From Kwoniella bestiolae CBS 10118 (Eukaryota > Basidiomycota > Tremellomycetes > Tremellales > Cryptococcaceae), in contig NC_089245.1 in the NCBI RefSeq assembly GCF_000512585.2, forward strand, positions 372,001 to 436,000: a stretch of 64,000 bases of DNA, written 5' to 3'. The number at the start of each line of letters is the position of its first letter. Position 1 is the first letter of the stretch. Below the pieces are notes generated by a model. The model searched no databases, was not told the origin of the DNA, and worked only from the letters and a program-made list of their open reading frames with translations. This document shows positions 11,475-21,308 of this stretch, in pieces. Position numbers and translations under genes: made by a program.

Positions 11475-12380
11475 ATGACGTTCGGTCGCAGGCATCGACC
11501 AGGCTCTGAGCGCCTCCGTCACGGTCCCGATCCTTCCAGGAAGTGTCACCCTTCGACCTCTGATCATTATCGGGGTAGAGAATACTCAAATCGCAATGAT
11601 ACGGATTACTCGAGAGCTGGCGATCGTGGTCGTGAGAATCCCCCAAGGGGGTGGTATGGTTCGAGTGATGGTACTCGCCTCACTCAACATCGATATGGGC
11701 CTGCACCTGGGGAGGAAGACTCGTACCATGCTTCTTATAAGCATCAAGAGAGCTCGACCAGATCCACTCATGAGTCTGACGAAGACTTCGACCATCTGTA
11801 TACCCCATCTGCTGGTCCTGAAGGACTATTCCGTGGGAGCCTTTATAATCTTGATACACTTGGTTTCGACCCACTCAACGATCGGAATCGGAGTTCAAAT
11901 CGTGAAGAACACAACTGCGACCCTCATGAAAATGGTACAAGTCACGCTCAAGGTTTCTTCTATGAGGTGGATGAGGGTGATTATGGTAATACAAGAATAT
12001 ACTATCATGATGGTTATGATGATTATCCCCGCCGACCGCTCTCAGCCGCTGATTCAAGTCGAATCCCAAAGGCTGAGGAGACGGACGATGAAGAGTACTA
12101 TCCGACCCCTCGTGATCCCGTGTTTACCAAGGCGTCAAGATATGGTAAAGACTACGTACCAGATCATGTGTCAGTGTCACTCCTCCATTTTTACTACCCC
12201 TGCTGCTGTAGTCAGTCGGGCATTCAAGCTTATAAGCGTGGTGTGATATGTAGGTTGCGCAAACTCCCTGGTAAGGGATACAAGTTTGCCTATTCCCAAC
12301 GCACCTCGCAGGACACCGTGTACGTCTTCGAAACGAAGGATCAGATTGGGTACTCCTTGGTTGTGCCTTTCAGAAAGTAG
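11475..12380 (+). CDS. Tandem-family protein: disordered exon 1 plus conserved short exon 2 (copy 4)
   Basis: 273 residues as spliced. Exon 1 (11475-12169) is rich in R, D, S, Y, G and E, with an acidic-aromatic second half (for example DGYDDYPRRPLSAADSSRIP), and ends KDYVPDHV. The intron 12170-12253 (donor GTCAGT, acceptor TGTAG) splits the Val codon at phase 2 exactly as in copies 2 and 3. Exon 2 (12254-12380) encodes LRKLPGKGYKFAYSQRTSQD and YVFETKDQIGYSLVVPFRK. The intron is 84 nt with no in-frame stop, so an unspliced mRNA would still be translated to the same end with 28 extra residues. The spliced form is preferred because it matches the paralogues. Function unknown. Confidence 0.72.
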   Translation: MTFGRRHRPGSERLRHGPDPSRKCHPSTSDHYRGREYSNRNDTDYSRAGDRGRENPPRGWYGSSDGTRLTQHRYGPAPGEEDSYHASYKHQESSTRSTHESDEDFDHLYTPSAGPEGLFRGSLYNLDTLGFDPLNDRNRSSNREEHNCDPHENGTSHAQGFFYEVDEGDYGNTRIYYHDGYDDYPRRPLSAADSSRIPKAEETDDEEYYPTPRDPVFTKASRYGKDYVPDHVSVSLLHFYYPCCCSQSGIQAYKRGVICRLRKLPGKGYKFAYSQRTSQDTVYVFETKDQIGYSLVVPFRK

Positions 12381-13364
12381 CTGATCAGCTGAGCTGTGCG
12401 GATTGGACTCTCCGGTAGAATCGTGTTTATTAGGAAAGTCCTTATTGACATTATTATACAAAAAGTGGCTGTTTCTGACATCGCATATCATCCATTCCTT
12501 TCCTCCCCAGAGCCTCCTCCTATATTGATGGACGTGTTGGAAGATATGCATAGTTTGTTGTTGACTGAGGACCTGAAAATGAAAGATGACATGATGACAC
12601 GACAGTTTCATCAGAAATGTCGACTTAAGATCCTAATGTCTTGCACAATTCCGCGAGGCGATCCAATCCGCAAAGATCATAGTCGTCTTACGTTGGTTGA
12701 AGATACGATTGCACCATCAATACAGTCCAGCAGTTCAACACTTGTATAGTTCTTGATCGAACCCCATACTAAACAATAGTGGTCTCCGCCCTGGTCCTGA
12801 TCATACATACATAGCCCATATGTTCCTGATCTTGAGATGAATCAAGACAAAACTTATCACAAGGCGATAGTTCGCGGTCCAATTTTACCCGGCACCGAGA
12901 CGCTCGATGGCGAAGTAAGGTCAGAAGCAATTATGATACCCCTTCTTCCTTATATCGATCTCTGACTCAAGACCCAATCGTACAACACATACGGAGCCAT
13001 TCTGAAAGGGAGTAGGCGCGTGTGACTGGACTTGACTCTAGAGGAGCTTTGAGCGCTGATGTCCTTCGGATTCGTATATTATCGTAAGCTCTACTTCGTC
13101 ATCAGCACCCTGACCGAGACCTCGCAGACGATGAAAGGTTGACAGGCATAATGGAGTGACAATCAAAGGAAGTCCAGTCGCAGTTCAACTCTAGTATGTT
13201 ACATGTGCGTGGTACTTGACTGGGGAAATCATATTTGCCACCCTGATTCTGTTCTATATAAAACGGGTCGAAGATTCTCTTTTCCCTCGATCTTTCTCCC
13301 CCTTTCCAATTCTTGGCAAGTTAAGAGAGAACAGATATTCGAGCGTGATTGAAGTATAGCAACC
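12381..13364. promoter_or_regulatory. Intergenic spacer with TATA box before the gene at 13365
   Basis: No gene recognised. A TATATAAAA element at 13255-13263 lies about 100 bases before the next start codon, and a CT-rich stretch (about 13278-13316) follows it, as in many fungal promoters. Confidence 0.5.
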
Positions 13365-13808
13365 ATGTTCAGCGATACGGAATCACAGTCACAACCCTCC
13401 AGTCGTTCGACCAGCCCTACACCCACCTCGGCATATCCGGGGGTAAGCAGCACGGCCACCGACAATCGTGTATCTAAAAGCACGTTTCGCAGATTTTACA
13501 AAGCGAGAGTCCCCGGAAAATTGTGAGTTCATTCCCGTTCGTCATTCCTCTCGTTTCTCGAATCGTAAGGCAGTACACTGTATGTATTTCCTGAATGACA
13601 TCGTACTAATATGTATGATACGATTTCGGTCCCTTTCACTGTACTGTATAGTGCGAAGCAAGCTCCGAAAGGATCGACATATATAGGAACGGAGAATGAC
13701 GAAGGGGATGAGCTACATTGGTATAAGAAGGATGGACAGACGCAATCAGTCTTTGAAGGTAAAGACGATCATGATTATGGGCCTGAGGTGGAGCTACCTG
13801 AATTTTAG
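13365..13808 (+). CDS. Small two-exon protein, probable diverged member of the tandem family (copy 5)
   Basis: 104 residues. Exon 1 (13365-13522) encodes a Ser/Thr/Pro-rich leader (SQPSSRSTSPTPTSAYPG) and ends FYKARVPGKF. Exon 2 (13652-13808) encodes AKQAPKGSTYIGTENDEGDE, a WYKKDGQTQSVFEGKDD stretch and a final VELPEF. The intron is phase 2, inside a hydrophobic residue right after a VP motif, mirroring VPDHV/VPENV in copies 2-4, and the tail again has P.G..Y, VFE.KD and a closing hydrophobic-Pro. Exon 1 is much shorter than in copies 2-4. It has the clearest TATA box of the set. Family membership is likely but not certain; function unknown. Confidence 0.6.
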
Positions 13809-14189
13809 GTCGTATTGGTAGAGTACCGATTATGATACTGTCACTCATCATTGGGTTGCATCGAGTGTATTCAAGCTAGCATGCATGGTTCACGTCGTTG
13901 ATTCGGTCTGTCGCTCAGTCGAGCGATTGCGTTGGAAAAGGGTTAGATGATGAGATATACGATCGGAGGAGGAGAAGGGGGGTAAGTTGGCAATCTCGTA
14001 TTTGGATATGTGAAGGTGGGAGTGACCATACTAAGCTGAGTGAGAAGTGAGTTATCAGAACGTTCAGTCAGTTGACAGGTTGAGATCAAGAGAGAGTTGT
14101 GTTCACGAGATGATACACCCTCAGATGAAAAACCACTCCTTCATCATTTCATACAGCTGATTCTACGGCGTACTGAGACGCTACACCAT
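13809..14189. other. Intergenic between convergent genes
   Basis: No coding signal. Shared 3' flank of the plus-strand family and the minus-strand TBCA gene. Confidence 0.4.
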
Positions 14190-14823
14190 CTACCCATCAT
14201 AAGCTTCCCAAGCAGCTTCTATCGTCTTAAGTTGATCCGCTGCGTCCTTGTACTCTGTGGTGGTATTTATCGATTCTTCCGCTTTGAGGGCGGACTATGT
14301 ACAAGGGAGCACAGTCAGCAACTCGATTCAGTAGATAGACCGGTATTCGCAAAATGTGAAGAGAGATACTGAGTATAGGGATAAATCGAATGCCGGCTGA
14401 GAATGACTTACGACCAGATCATCCAAAGCTTGTACGGCCTCTTCCAACTGCCCCCTCGTTCTAGGAACCATCATCTCCGAATCTCTCAGTACTCGTTCCT
14501 ATCGCGTCGGAGACAATATCAGTCGCGACACATTCGAACTAGATTGAGAAGAGAAGGTGAATGTGAATGTGAATGTCACGTCAGGTCGCACTCACTGCCG
14601 CTCTTATATCCGCCCCCTCCGCATCGTCCGCTTTAAGCTTCTCAACTACTTTCTTTTGATCTACCACTTCTTGCATATACACTGATTCCTCTTTGTGTAG
14701 TCTACACCCGGTTCCGAACTCTGGTCAGCCCACCGGTCGCAAAAGAGGATGAACGACTTACCGCTTGACTACGCCTGTTTTGATCTTGAGTTGTTTGAGG
14801 GTTTGGGATGTTGAGTCTGACAT
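14190..14823 (-). CDS. TBCA: Tubulin-folding cofactor A
   Basis: Cytosolic chaperone that captures beta-tubulin released from CCT during tubulin heterodimer assembly (yeast Rbl2). 119 residues from four exons: 14762-14823, 14596-14701, 14412-14498, 14190-14294, with intron phases 2, 0, 0. The start gives MSDSTSQTLKQLKIKTGVVK, where LKIKTGVVKR is the family hallmark. It is followed by the three-helix coiled coil (KEESVYMQEVVDQKKVVEKL, then MMVPRTRGQLEEAVQALDDL and EYKDAADQLKTIEAA). Length matches the family. A second gene with the same intron plan lies just upstream on the same strand (15161-15794). Confidence 0.93.
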
Positions 14824-15160
14824 TGTGGTTGGCTTGCTCGCTTGTAGAATATGTATGTCAAGATTGTAGCGAGCTGATTGATATTGGATGATGTGAGGAG
14901 AGAAAGTATGAGAAGGTGTATGGTGTATGAGAGAGTGTATCGTGTTTTGGTCTCATCATGTGGAGGTCATGGCGAGAGCACCACCCGCAAAGACCACGTG
15001 GACGCACATACCCGGTAGTCAACAACACCTCTCCTACCGAGCCAAGGTAGACGAGATATATCATCCAAATGGAGTGAATCACAAATGCATAGTCATGGAG
15101 ATGAAGCCAGTCATCGAGTCTGAAATGTACAGCTGGAAGTGACTTTGTCCACCATCTACC
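14824..15160 (-). promoter_or_regulatory. Promoter region of TBCA / 3' flank of the TBCA-like gene
   Basis: 337 bases without a gene. It must hold the TBCA promoter. No TATA box seen. Confidence 0.35.
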
Positions 15161-15794
15161 TCACTGATCCTCTGCCCCGTCCTCGTCCTCTTCTTCATCC
15201 TCATCAGCAGGCTTATAAGTCCCCTCCTCAATCTGCTTCAACAACTCGACAGCTTGCTTGTACTCATCCGATCCCAGCAGCGACTCAGCTTCTCTCTTAA
15301 TTCGATCCTAATAAATTCCCATCGTCACTATGTCTCCTACCCCTCTTCAGGATCTGATGAGTTGCAACCTACCAATAATTTCTGCATCTCCGACTTGACC
15401 TCCTCAAGAATCTGTTCCGCCCCCTCTGCTCTTATCCCAGCTTCGTTCATGTCGTTTATCTGTACCCACACCATGTCAGCTATACCTGCGCAGCTGTGGT
15501 CATGATTAAACAGAAGGGACAAACCAGAGATACTATACCGGCTTCCTCCAATGCATCTTTCCCTTCTTCCTCCTGCCCAATTCGTTCTGCCGCTTCTATG
15601 CATGCTTCGTACTCTTCTTTCTCGTATATGTGATCTCGTGCTGAGCTGTGGATCAAAAGGTAGATGTCAGTCATCAAGATGAGTCAGAGAGAAAGTCATG
15701 CTTACATCTCTAGCTCTTCCGTAAGCTCTATGAGCTGTTCGAGCAGATCTTCCTTGTCCGAAGATCCGGAGGCAGTCTGCGTTGATGAGGCCAT
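15161..15794 (-). CDS. TBCA-like acidic coiled-coil protein, tandem paralogue of cofactor A
   Basis: 144 residues from four exons: 15706-15794, 15534-15645, 15373-15459, 15161-15307. It lacks the IKTGVVKR hallmark and has an acidic tail (ADEDEEEDEDGAEDQ). Three features tie it to the adjacent TBCA gene. All three introns have the same phases (2, 0, 0). Exon 3 is exactly 29 codons in both. The last exon aligns, REAESLLGSDEYKQAVELLK against KAEESINTTTEYKDAADQLK. Exon 2 is 112 nt here against 106 nt. The chain is a predicted helical bundle (EEYEACIEAAERIGQEEEGK). It may bind tubulin differently, bind another partner, or be a decoy; the sequence does not say. Confidence 0.75.
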
Positions 15795-16706
15795 CTCAAG
15801 TTGATATGATATACAACAAGGTTATTGCTCTTCTAATATATAAGCTGGATATATCGATTGAACTGATGTGATCCTAAGATCGTGATGACCTCCATAAACG
15901 TTGGCTATTCATCCCTGAATGTGGTTGTTGGACGCACAGTGCATCCATCGTCAAATGTCCATGAACAATAATTCATCTAAGCATCTCTATATCACCAGGT
16001 ATCAAGATATGAGCTAGCTTGCATCCGCAGTCGGGCAGGGTGGTAGATACTGCACACCATTGCTGCTGCTCCTGCATTGGACTGATGAGATCAGCAATTG
16101 AACGATTAAGGTGAATATGCATAAGCTCGCGTGCAAATGTGGAGGGAAAATAATGAAGAAAGAAATACGCGCCAAGCTCGCTCTCTCCCCATGGCCCTAC
16201 ATGCAGGGAGTGAAAGGTTAAGGAACGAAATGCATAGGATGAAGGAGATATGTACAGATCACCTTGATCTTATTGTTTGGTACAGTAATATAAGAGTACC
16301 TGTACTTAACGATTATCGCTGGAACCTCATCAAGTAAGTATCAAAGACACCCACGAACCAAGGCAGAAGTCCATTTCTAGACGATTCATCGTACAATCTA
16401 AATTAACCCAAACATCCAACAAGCGCTCGGGGCACCAACCACTCCCTGTTACTGTTAGTATCACCATCAAGCGAATAGCGAAAGTACTCGTACTGTCAAA
16501 ACGAATCCAACTAGATCGTCAATAACCAAGTCAACCCGTCCCAAAATAGAAAATCAGCAGCGAAAAGTACCACAAGTATCATCCTTCCCCGACTTGCCGT
16601 CCCCACCGATATTGGACCCCGCACTCAGTATCACCCAACACCAACACCTCTCAATCTCCATTCACCAGCAGTCTCCTAACCCCCTCCCCTCCCCCATGTC
16701 CGCAAT
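15795..16706. promoter_or_regulatory. Divergent promoter region (TBCA-like gene and GT31 gene)
   Basis: About 900 bases between divergent starts. The last 150 bases before 16707 are strongly pyrimidine- and C-rich. A four-codon upstream ORF starts at 16696 (see separate entry). No other gene seen. Confidence 0.45.
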
Positions 16707-16710
16707 ATGA
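16696..16710 (+). promoter_or_regulatory. Upstream ORF overlapping the GT31 start codon
   Basis: ATG at 16696 opens a four-codon frame whose TGA (16708-16710) overlaps the main ATG (16707-16709) as ATGA. Ribosomes starting here would terminate exactly on the main start codon, an arrangement compatible with reinitiation or start-site repression. Whether the mRNA includes it is unknown. Confidence 0.45.
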
Positions 16711-18794
16711 CCTCCCCAGCCCGCGCCTACCCACTCACCCGCCCCTCAGTCCGCCAATACATCTTCTCCCCTCAACTCTTCCTCCGTCCATCCATCCGTC
16801 TGAAATCCTCCCTATACGTTCTGTCAATCACCATCATCATCCTCGTCATCCTAGCTCTCAACGCAGCTACCAGCACCTCCAATCCGCCAGAGGTGGACGT
16901 CAATACCGTACCCTCGCATGATAGTCCGGCTGACTCGGGGGAAGGGAAAGATGTTGCAAAAGGGAAGGATGCGCACTTGGTAGATCAGGAGATACAGCGG
17001 TCGTTTGAGGAACCTGATTTTTCGCTTTTGGCCTCGGCTCAACCTCATGAGATCGGGTGTGATATTCCGCTAGATGGGAAGGATAAGGGGGTTTTCATGT
17101 TTCTGGGGATTTTTTCGGCAGCTGATAAGCGGGAGAGAAGGGATTTGTGAGTTGAGTTTTTGGTTCTACCCACGTCTAATATAATCCTTTATGGGTTCAT
17201 TGGGGATTGTATGATTTCGGTGGACAGTCATAGGACAGGTATATCTTGTGGGCCGTAGCGATGCTGATTGATACTCCTGTGGACACCAGATACCGACAAG
17301 TGGTCATACCCGACTTCCCCTCCGACCAGTTCACCATAAAGTTCATACTGGGTACACCGCCCTTCCCCGAGAACCCCATAGGTCAAGAAGCGATTGCGAG
17401 GACGGTACTGATGAACAAGGTGGAAGCTGAGATGAGGGAATTTGGAGATATGGTGATGTTACCTGTGAGTGGGGTCTTCAGCCGCCTTACATCTTGCCCT
17501 TTTTCGTGCACCCTCAATCCCCTACATTAAGACGAACCTATCACATCCAGGAATGTGGTAACAGAGCTGATGTGCTTGCTCGATCCATAGATGATAGATA
17601 ATATAGATTTGGGAAAGACGCACGAATATTTCAAATGGGTAGCTAAGGAGTACAGCGGTCCAGGAAGAGTGAAAGGACGTCCTAGATTCGTGATGTGAGT
17701 GACTTCCTTTAATGAGCAAAACGATTTGCAGAGGGGGAAAGCTGATGAAAGGTATTCTCTTTCTCTGTCGATAGGAAAGCGGATGATGATGTGAGTGATA
17801 GACCATGTTTATCTCATCGGCGCAACAGCTAGCTACGATGGTGGGGTATTGGTTGGGCTGATGACTCGTTTTCATAGACAATACTGGTCATGCCTAATTT
17901 GATATCTGGGTTTAAAGATCTGAATTGTGCGGACAATGTGTATTGGGGTACTTCGGCGGGGAGATCACATTATTTTGGTGATTACTTTAGGGGTTTGGCA
18001 TATGCTATGAGTTGGCCTCTGGTGAGTGCGCTTTACCTCAGGTATCTCCATTACTCCTTTTCGATCTCCGCATATTGCGCCCTTCCCGAAATCTGCTATC
18101 TTGCATCCCGATGTTCAACCCCACAAACAATATTCTTTGGTTATCAACCTGATGCCGAGCCTATCATCCGACGTTCTCAACACCTGAACCTCCCGTACTC
18201 CTGAACAGTAATGTAAAGCTAAATCCCCTCCCTCACCCAGGTCTCATGGATAGGCAACGCCGAAATGCCCCCAGCACATATCATAAAGATCGAAGATGCA
18301 CGTACGGGTCAGTGGTTGCGACATCTTGATCCGGTGACAGATCCGGTGAAACGGATAGATATGGGTTGGACGATGGGTGATTGGAATCAGCTTGATGTGG
18401 GAGTCGAGACCGTAGCCTTGCGTGAGTGCTGGTCTTCCGTTTACTATTCAGCATGATCTACTGGATCGTGTTATGAGCTCCGTTGTGCACTTCCATCACA
18501 ATCTCAACATAGCTCAGACAGCTTCTCTCAATCAATCGATCTCGGTATGTATCTACGCTTGACTAACTGATTTTTATGTGCGTCCCAGACTGGCTCAAAC
18601 TCGACGACTGGGTTAAAGAGCAGCACGCCCGTCTACACACCATATGGGCGGACGATAATCGGCCATACGACATTGAAAATGGGGTACATCCGAAAATCAG
18701 TGTACAGAAGGGAAGGCAGACCCCGGAAAGGGCTCAGAAGGAACATCAGAGGCAGAAAGATCTGGGTTGGGATGTGGGTGGGAATTTGGATTAG
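16707..18794 (+). CDS. GT31-type beta-1,3-galactosyltransferase family protein
   Basis: Type II Golgi membrane glycosyltransferase, 438 residues, likely transferring a galactose-type sugar to a glycan. Seven exons: 16707-17146, 17239-17464, 17591-17694, 17775-17790, 17878-18021, 18241-18421, 18589-18794, with the frame intact. A short cytoplasmic segment precedes one membrane anchor (VLSITIIILVILALNA). The catalytic part has IPDFPSDQFTIKFILGTPP, then the DxD motif in MKADDDTILVMPNL, CADNVYWGTSAGRSHYFGDY and YAMSWPLVSWIGNAEMPPAH. The DDD triplet lies on a 16-nt micro-exon. In encapsulated tremellomycetes such enzymes serve capsule or cell wall glycans; that role is inference here. Confidence 0.85.
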
Positions 18795-19256
18795 TAGGTC
18801 ATCTTATGGGGAGTCATGTGACAAAGGTATGGGATGCATCTGTGAGAATGACGATGTACGATACAAAGGGGGTGGGGTGGGGTGCGTCATAATGGATTTA
18901 ACGAGTATTCATATTGCATTATATTTTATATTGGGCATGAACGAAAGAGAAGTGTTCAACATGTGTAGGCGAGGAACCATCGATCCCTCGTCTTGGGTAG
19001 CTGTTCTGAACAAGTAGGTCTCCGGACAATGACAGGGCACGAATCTCTGAATTGCCGTGACTTGGGTTGATTCGGTGATATACAACAATTCATTCAGAGG
19101 TGGTATCCAAAAGAACAGAAAGAGAAAACAAGAATCTACGATTGATCTCAGCCTCAAGATCAAACACTCCCACAAACCCCTCGACCACTACTTGCTCTAG
19201 GCCCATCCCGCTCATTCTTCATCGTATTCTACTGAGGGACTGGCCCGAATGAAGTC
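18795..19256. other. Intergenic between convergent GT31 and NOP10 genes
   Basis: No coding signal; AT-rich 3' UTR-like sequence around 18900-18930. Confidence 0.4.
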
Positions 19257-20041
19257 TTATAAGGGTTTAGAAGGGAGCTGAGTAGGGAGGATACCGAATC
19301 TGCACAGGGGAAAAAAATCATATCAGCTGAAGTCCGAAGAGTATGAGTGGGTGGGGGGGTATTTCGCCAGAAATTCATTGCATGGCGAAGCACGGGGGAT
19401 CCAGCTAGGCGTAAAAGCCAACGCTCGCTGAGACCCCTCTTGCGCTATTCCGTATGTTATATGTTTTGATATGCCTTCCCTGAAGGAGAGGGGTATATAT
19501 GAGTTGTAAGTAGACAAGGGCTCACCTCTTCTTGATGGTTACTCTGTGTCTTGAGAACTTATCGTCCGGTGAGAATCGGGCTATGATCGATAGTAAAGCA
19601 AAATTAGCAATCTAATCATTACTGAATGTCACCATGAATGACAGAGTAGGATATTGCTTTGCAGCGGTCAGAGGAATAACGAGGACAGAGAGATGTAGGG
19701 ACAAGCTAAACTCACCTGGGTGAGCCGACTTGGTAGGTTTACCAGCAGTTGTTACTTTCTTATTTATCCAAAAATACTCGGAATCAGCATGACAATCCCC
19801 TCATATAACCACAGCACATTCCATAATCAACATTCCACCGTTCTTTTCTATTCTATATCTCCTGATGATTGGTACTCGGCAGGATCAATCGTGCACTCAC
19901 TTTGAGGGTGTAGATCCTGTTCAAGAGATATTAGCATTCCATCTGGTCATTGCTCATCTAGCAAACACCCGAATATGGGACATGAACATGGGCATGAACC
20001 CACCTGTTTCCCCGCTCGTCGAGAGTGTACATCAAGTGCAT
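19257..20041 (-). CDS. NOP10: H/ACA snoRNP protein Nop10
   Basis: Core protein of H/ACA ribonucleoprotein particles that pseudouridylate rRNA and support rRNA maturation in the nucleolus. 64 residues, the usual length, from five exons: 20004-20041, 19901-19916, 19716-19758, 19526-19580, 19257-19299. The reading MHLMYTLDERGNRIYTLKK, then [20 protein letters not shown] and a final FGILPTQ tail, matches Nop10 throughout. Exon 2 is only 16 nt. The whole small protein is spread over 785 bases, so most of the gene is intron. Confidence 0.95.
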
Positions 20042-20626
20042 TTTGGCGATACTTTGTTTTGATACTCGTGATGCTGTGGGCTAGAATGAGTGGATGTATG
20101 GATGGTATTGTGATTCAATCAATATTGCTGAAGGTTATGACAATATTCAGCCAAGAGCCAAGTGAAATGAAAACTGAAAAATATCTTTGAGAGGAGCATG
20201 AGAAGATACGACGGAATCAAATTGGACGATTCGGTATCAATGATTGAAAGGGGATTGGTATCATTGCCACGTCACATCAGTGATCCCCGACTATTGCCCC
20301 GAGCGTAGGTGAAAGCAGATGCATAAATCCATTCAACCCAAACACAAAACAACAAATCCTTCATATATATATATATCGTAAAGACCGTTTATCCTTTCTC
20401 CTCAGATGGAGAATCATTAAAAGAGCGTAAATATCATCGTCACCATAATGGTGTACCTGACCAAAAGAATATAAACCTGAACTTGAACCCAAACGAACCC
20501 TAAGAAAGATACAAATAGAAACGTCCCTATATGTCATAACCAACTAGCACAACTTGAACCAAACGATGAAAGTCCTTGGATCAGATCAGATCAAGTTGAA
20601 TACTAATAAGAGTCCATGTTCATTGA
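20042..20626 (-). promoter_or_regulatory. NOP10 promoter / WSC gene 3' flank
   Basis: No gene seen. Contains a TA-dinucleotide run (about 20363-20376) and AT-rich sequence. Confidence 0.35.
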
Positions 20627-21308
20627 TCAATGTCCTGGTTTCTTGAATGCTGACCAGATGTTGTTCCTGCATGGACCACCGCATTTGTTCTTACCGTCTG
20701 CGCACTGGTTACATCATTATTTACAAGTCAGCTCTGATTTACAAGACAGTAAATGAGGTATGGGGGCTCACCCTGTGGTCGCATTCGTCTGGTTTGGCTG
20801 GTTCGCCAGCTAGGGAATCACCACAATAACATTCTTTGCCCTGTTATTACACCTCATCAGTATTGATTGCTCTATCACTTCGCACCGAGAGGGGTAACAG
20901 GTTGACAAGTTGAGAAGATGGAAGAAAGGGAAAAGGTAGAGGAGAGAAACGCCAACTTACCCATTGTAACCCCGCGTACTTGTGTCCCTTGTCCAAACAA
21001 TGTTGCACGCACATGTCGGGGTTGTTATTGTCATCCACATAGGCTAGGATGGGGAGTCGTCTGTTCATGCCGTCGTAGCAATCTATATATTGGGAGTCAG
21101 CCTACTTACTCCTTCGCTTCTCAAGGTTAATGAGTTGAGCGACCCAACCCGACTCACCAAAGTAACATCCATAAGCGTACCATCCCTGACTTGATTGCGT
21201 CGCCCTCATCTCCAAGTGATTATGGTGCTCGTTGGATCGTTCTTCCAGTGGTGTAGCGAGGGAAGGTAGGGCCATGAGAAGGATGGAAGAGAGGATGGAG
21301 AGTTTCAT
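20627..21308 (-). CDS. Small secreted WSC-domain protein
   Basis: 139 residues from four exons: 21158-21308, 20961-21082, 20772-20840, 20627-20704. A signal peptide (LSILSSILLMALPSLATPL) is followed directly by one WSC (carbohydrate-binding) domain. The domain shows GCYFGDCYDGMNRRLPILAY, the PDMCVQHCLDKGHKYAGLQW block and the ECYCGDSLAGEP motif, closing with ECDHRCADGKNKCGGPCRNN. There is no transmembrane segment, GPI signal or enzyme domain after it, so it is probably a free extracellular or wall-associated lectin-like protein. Ligand unknown. A TATATATACAC element lies about 115 bases upstream of the start. Confidence 0.87.

Noticed and set aside
6878..13808. Mobile element as the cause of the orphan island
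   Set aside because: No reverse transcriptase, transposase, terminal repeats or target-site duplications were seen; the paralogues carry introns, arguing against recent retroposition.
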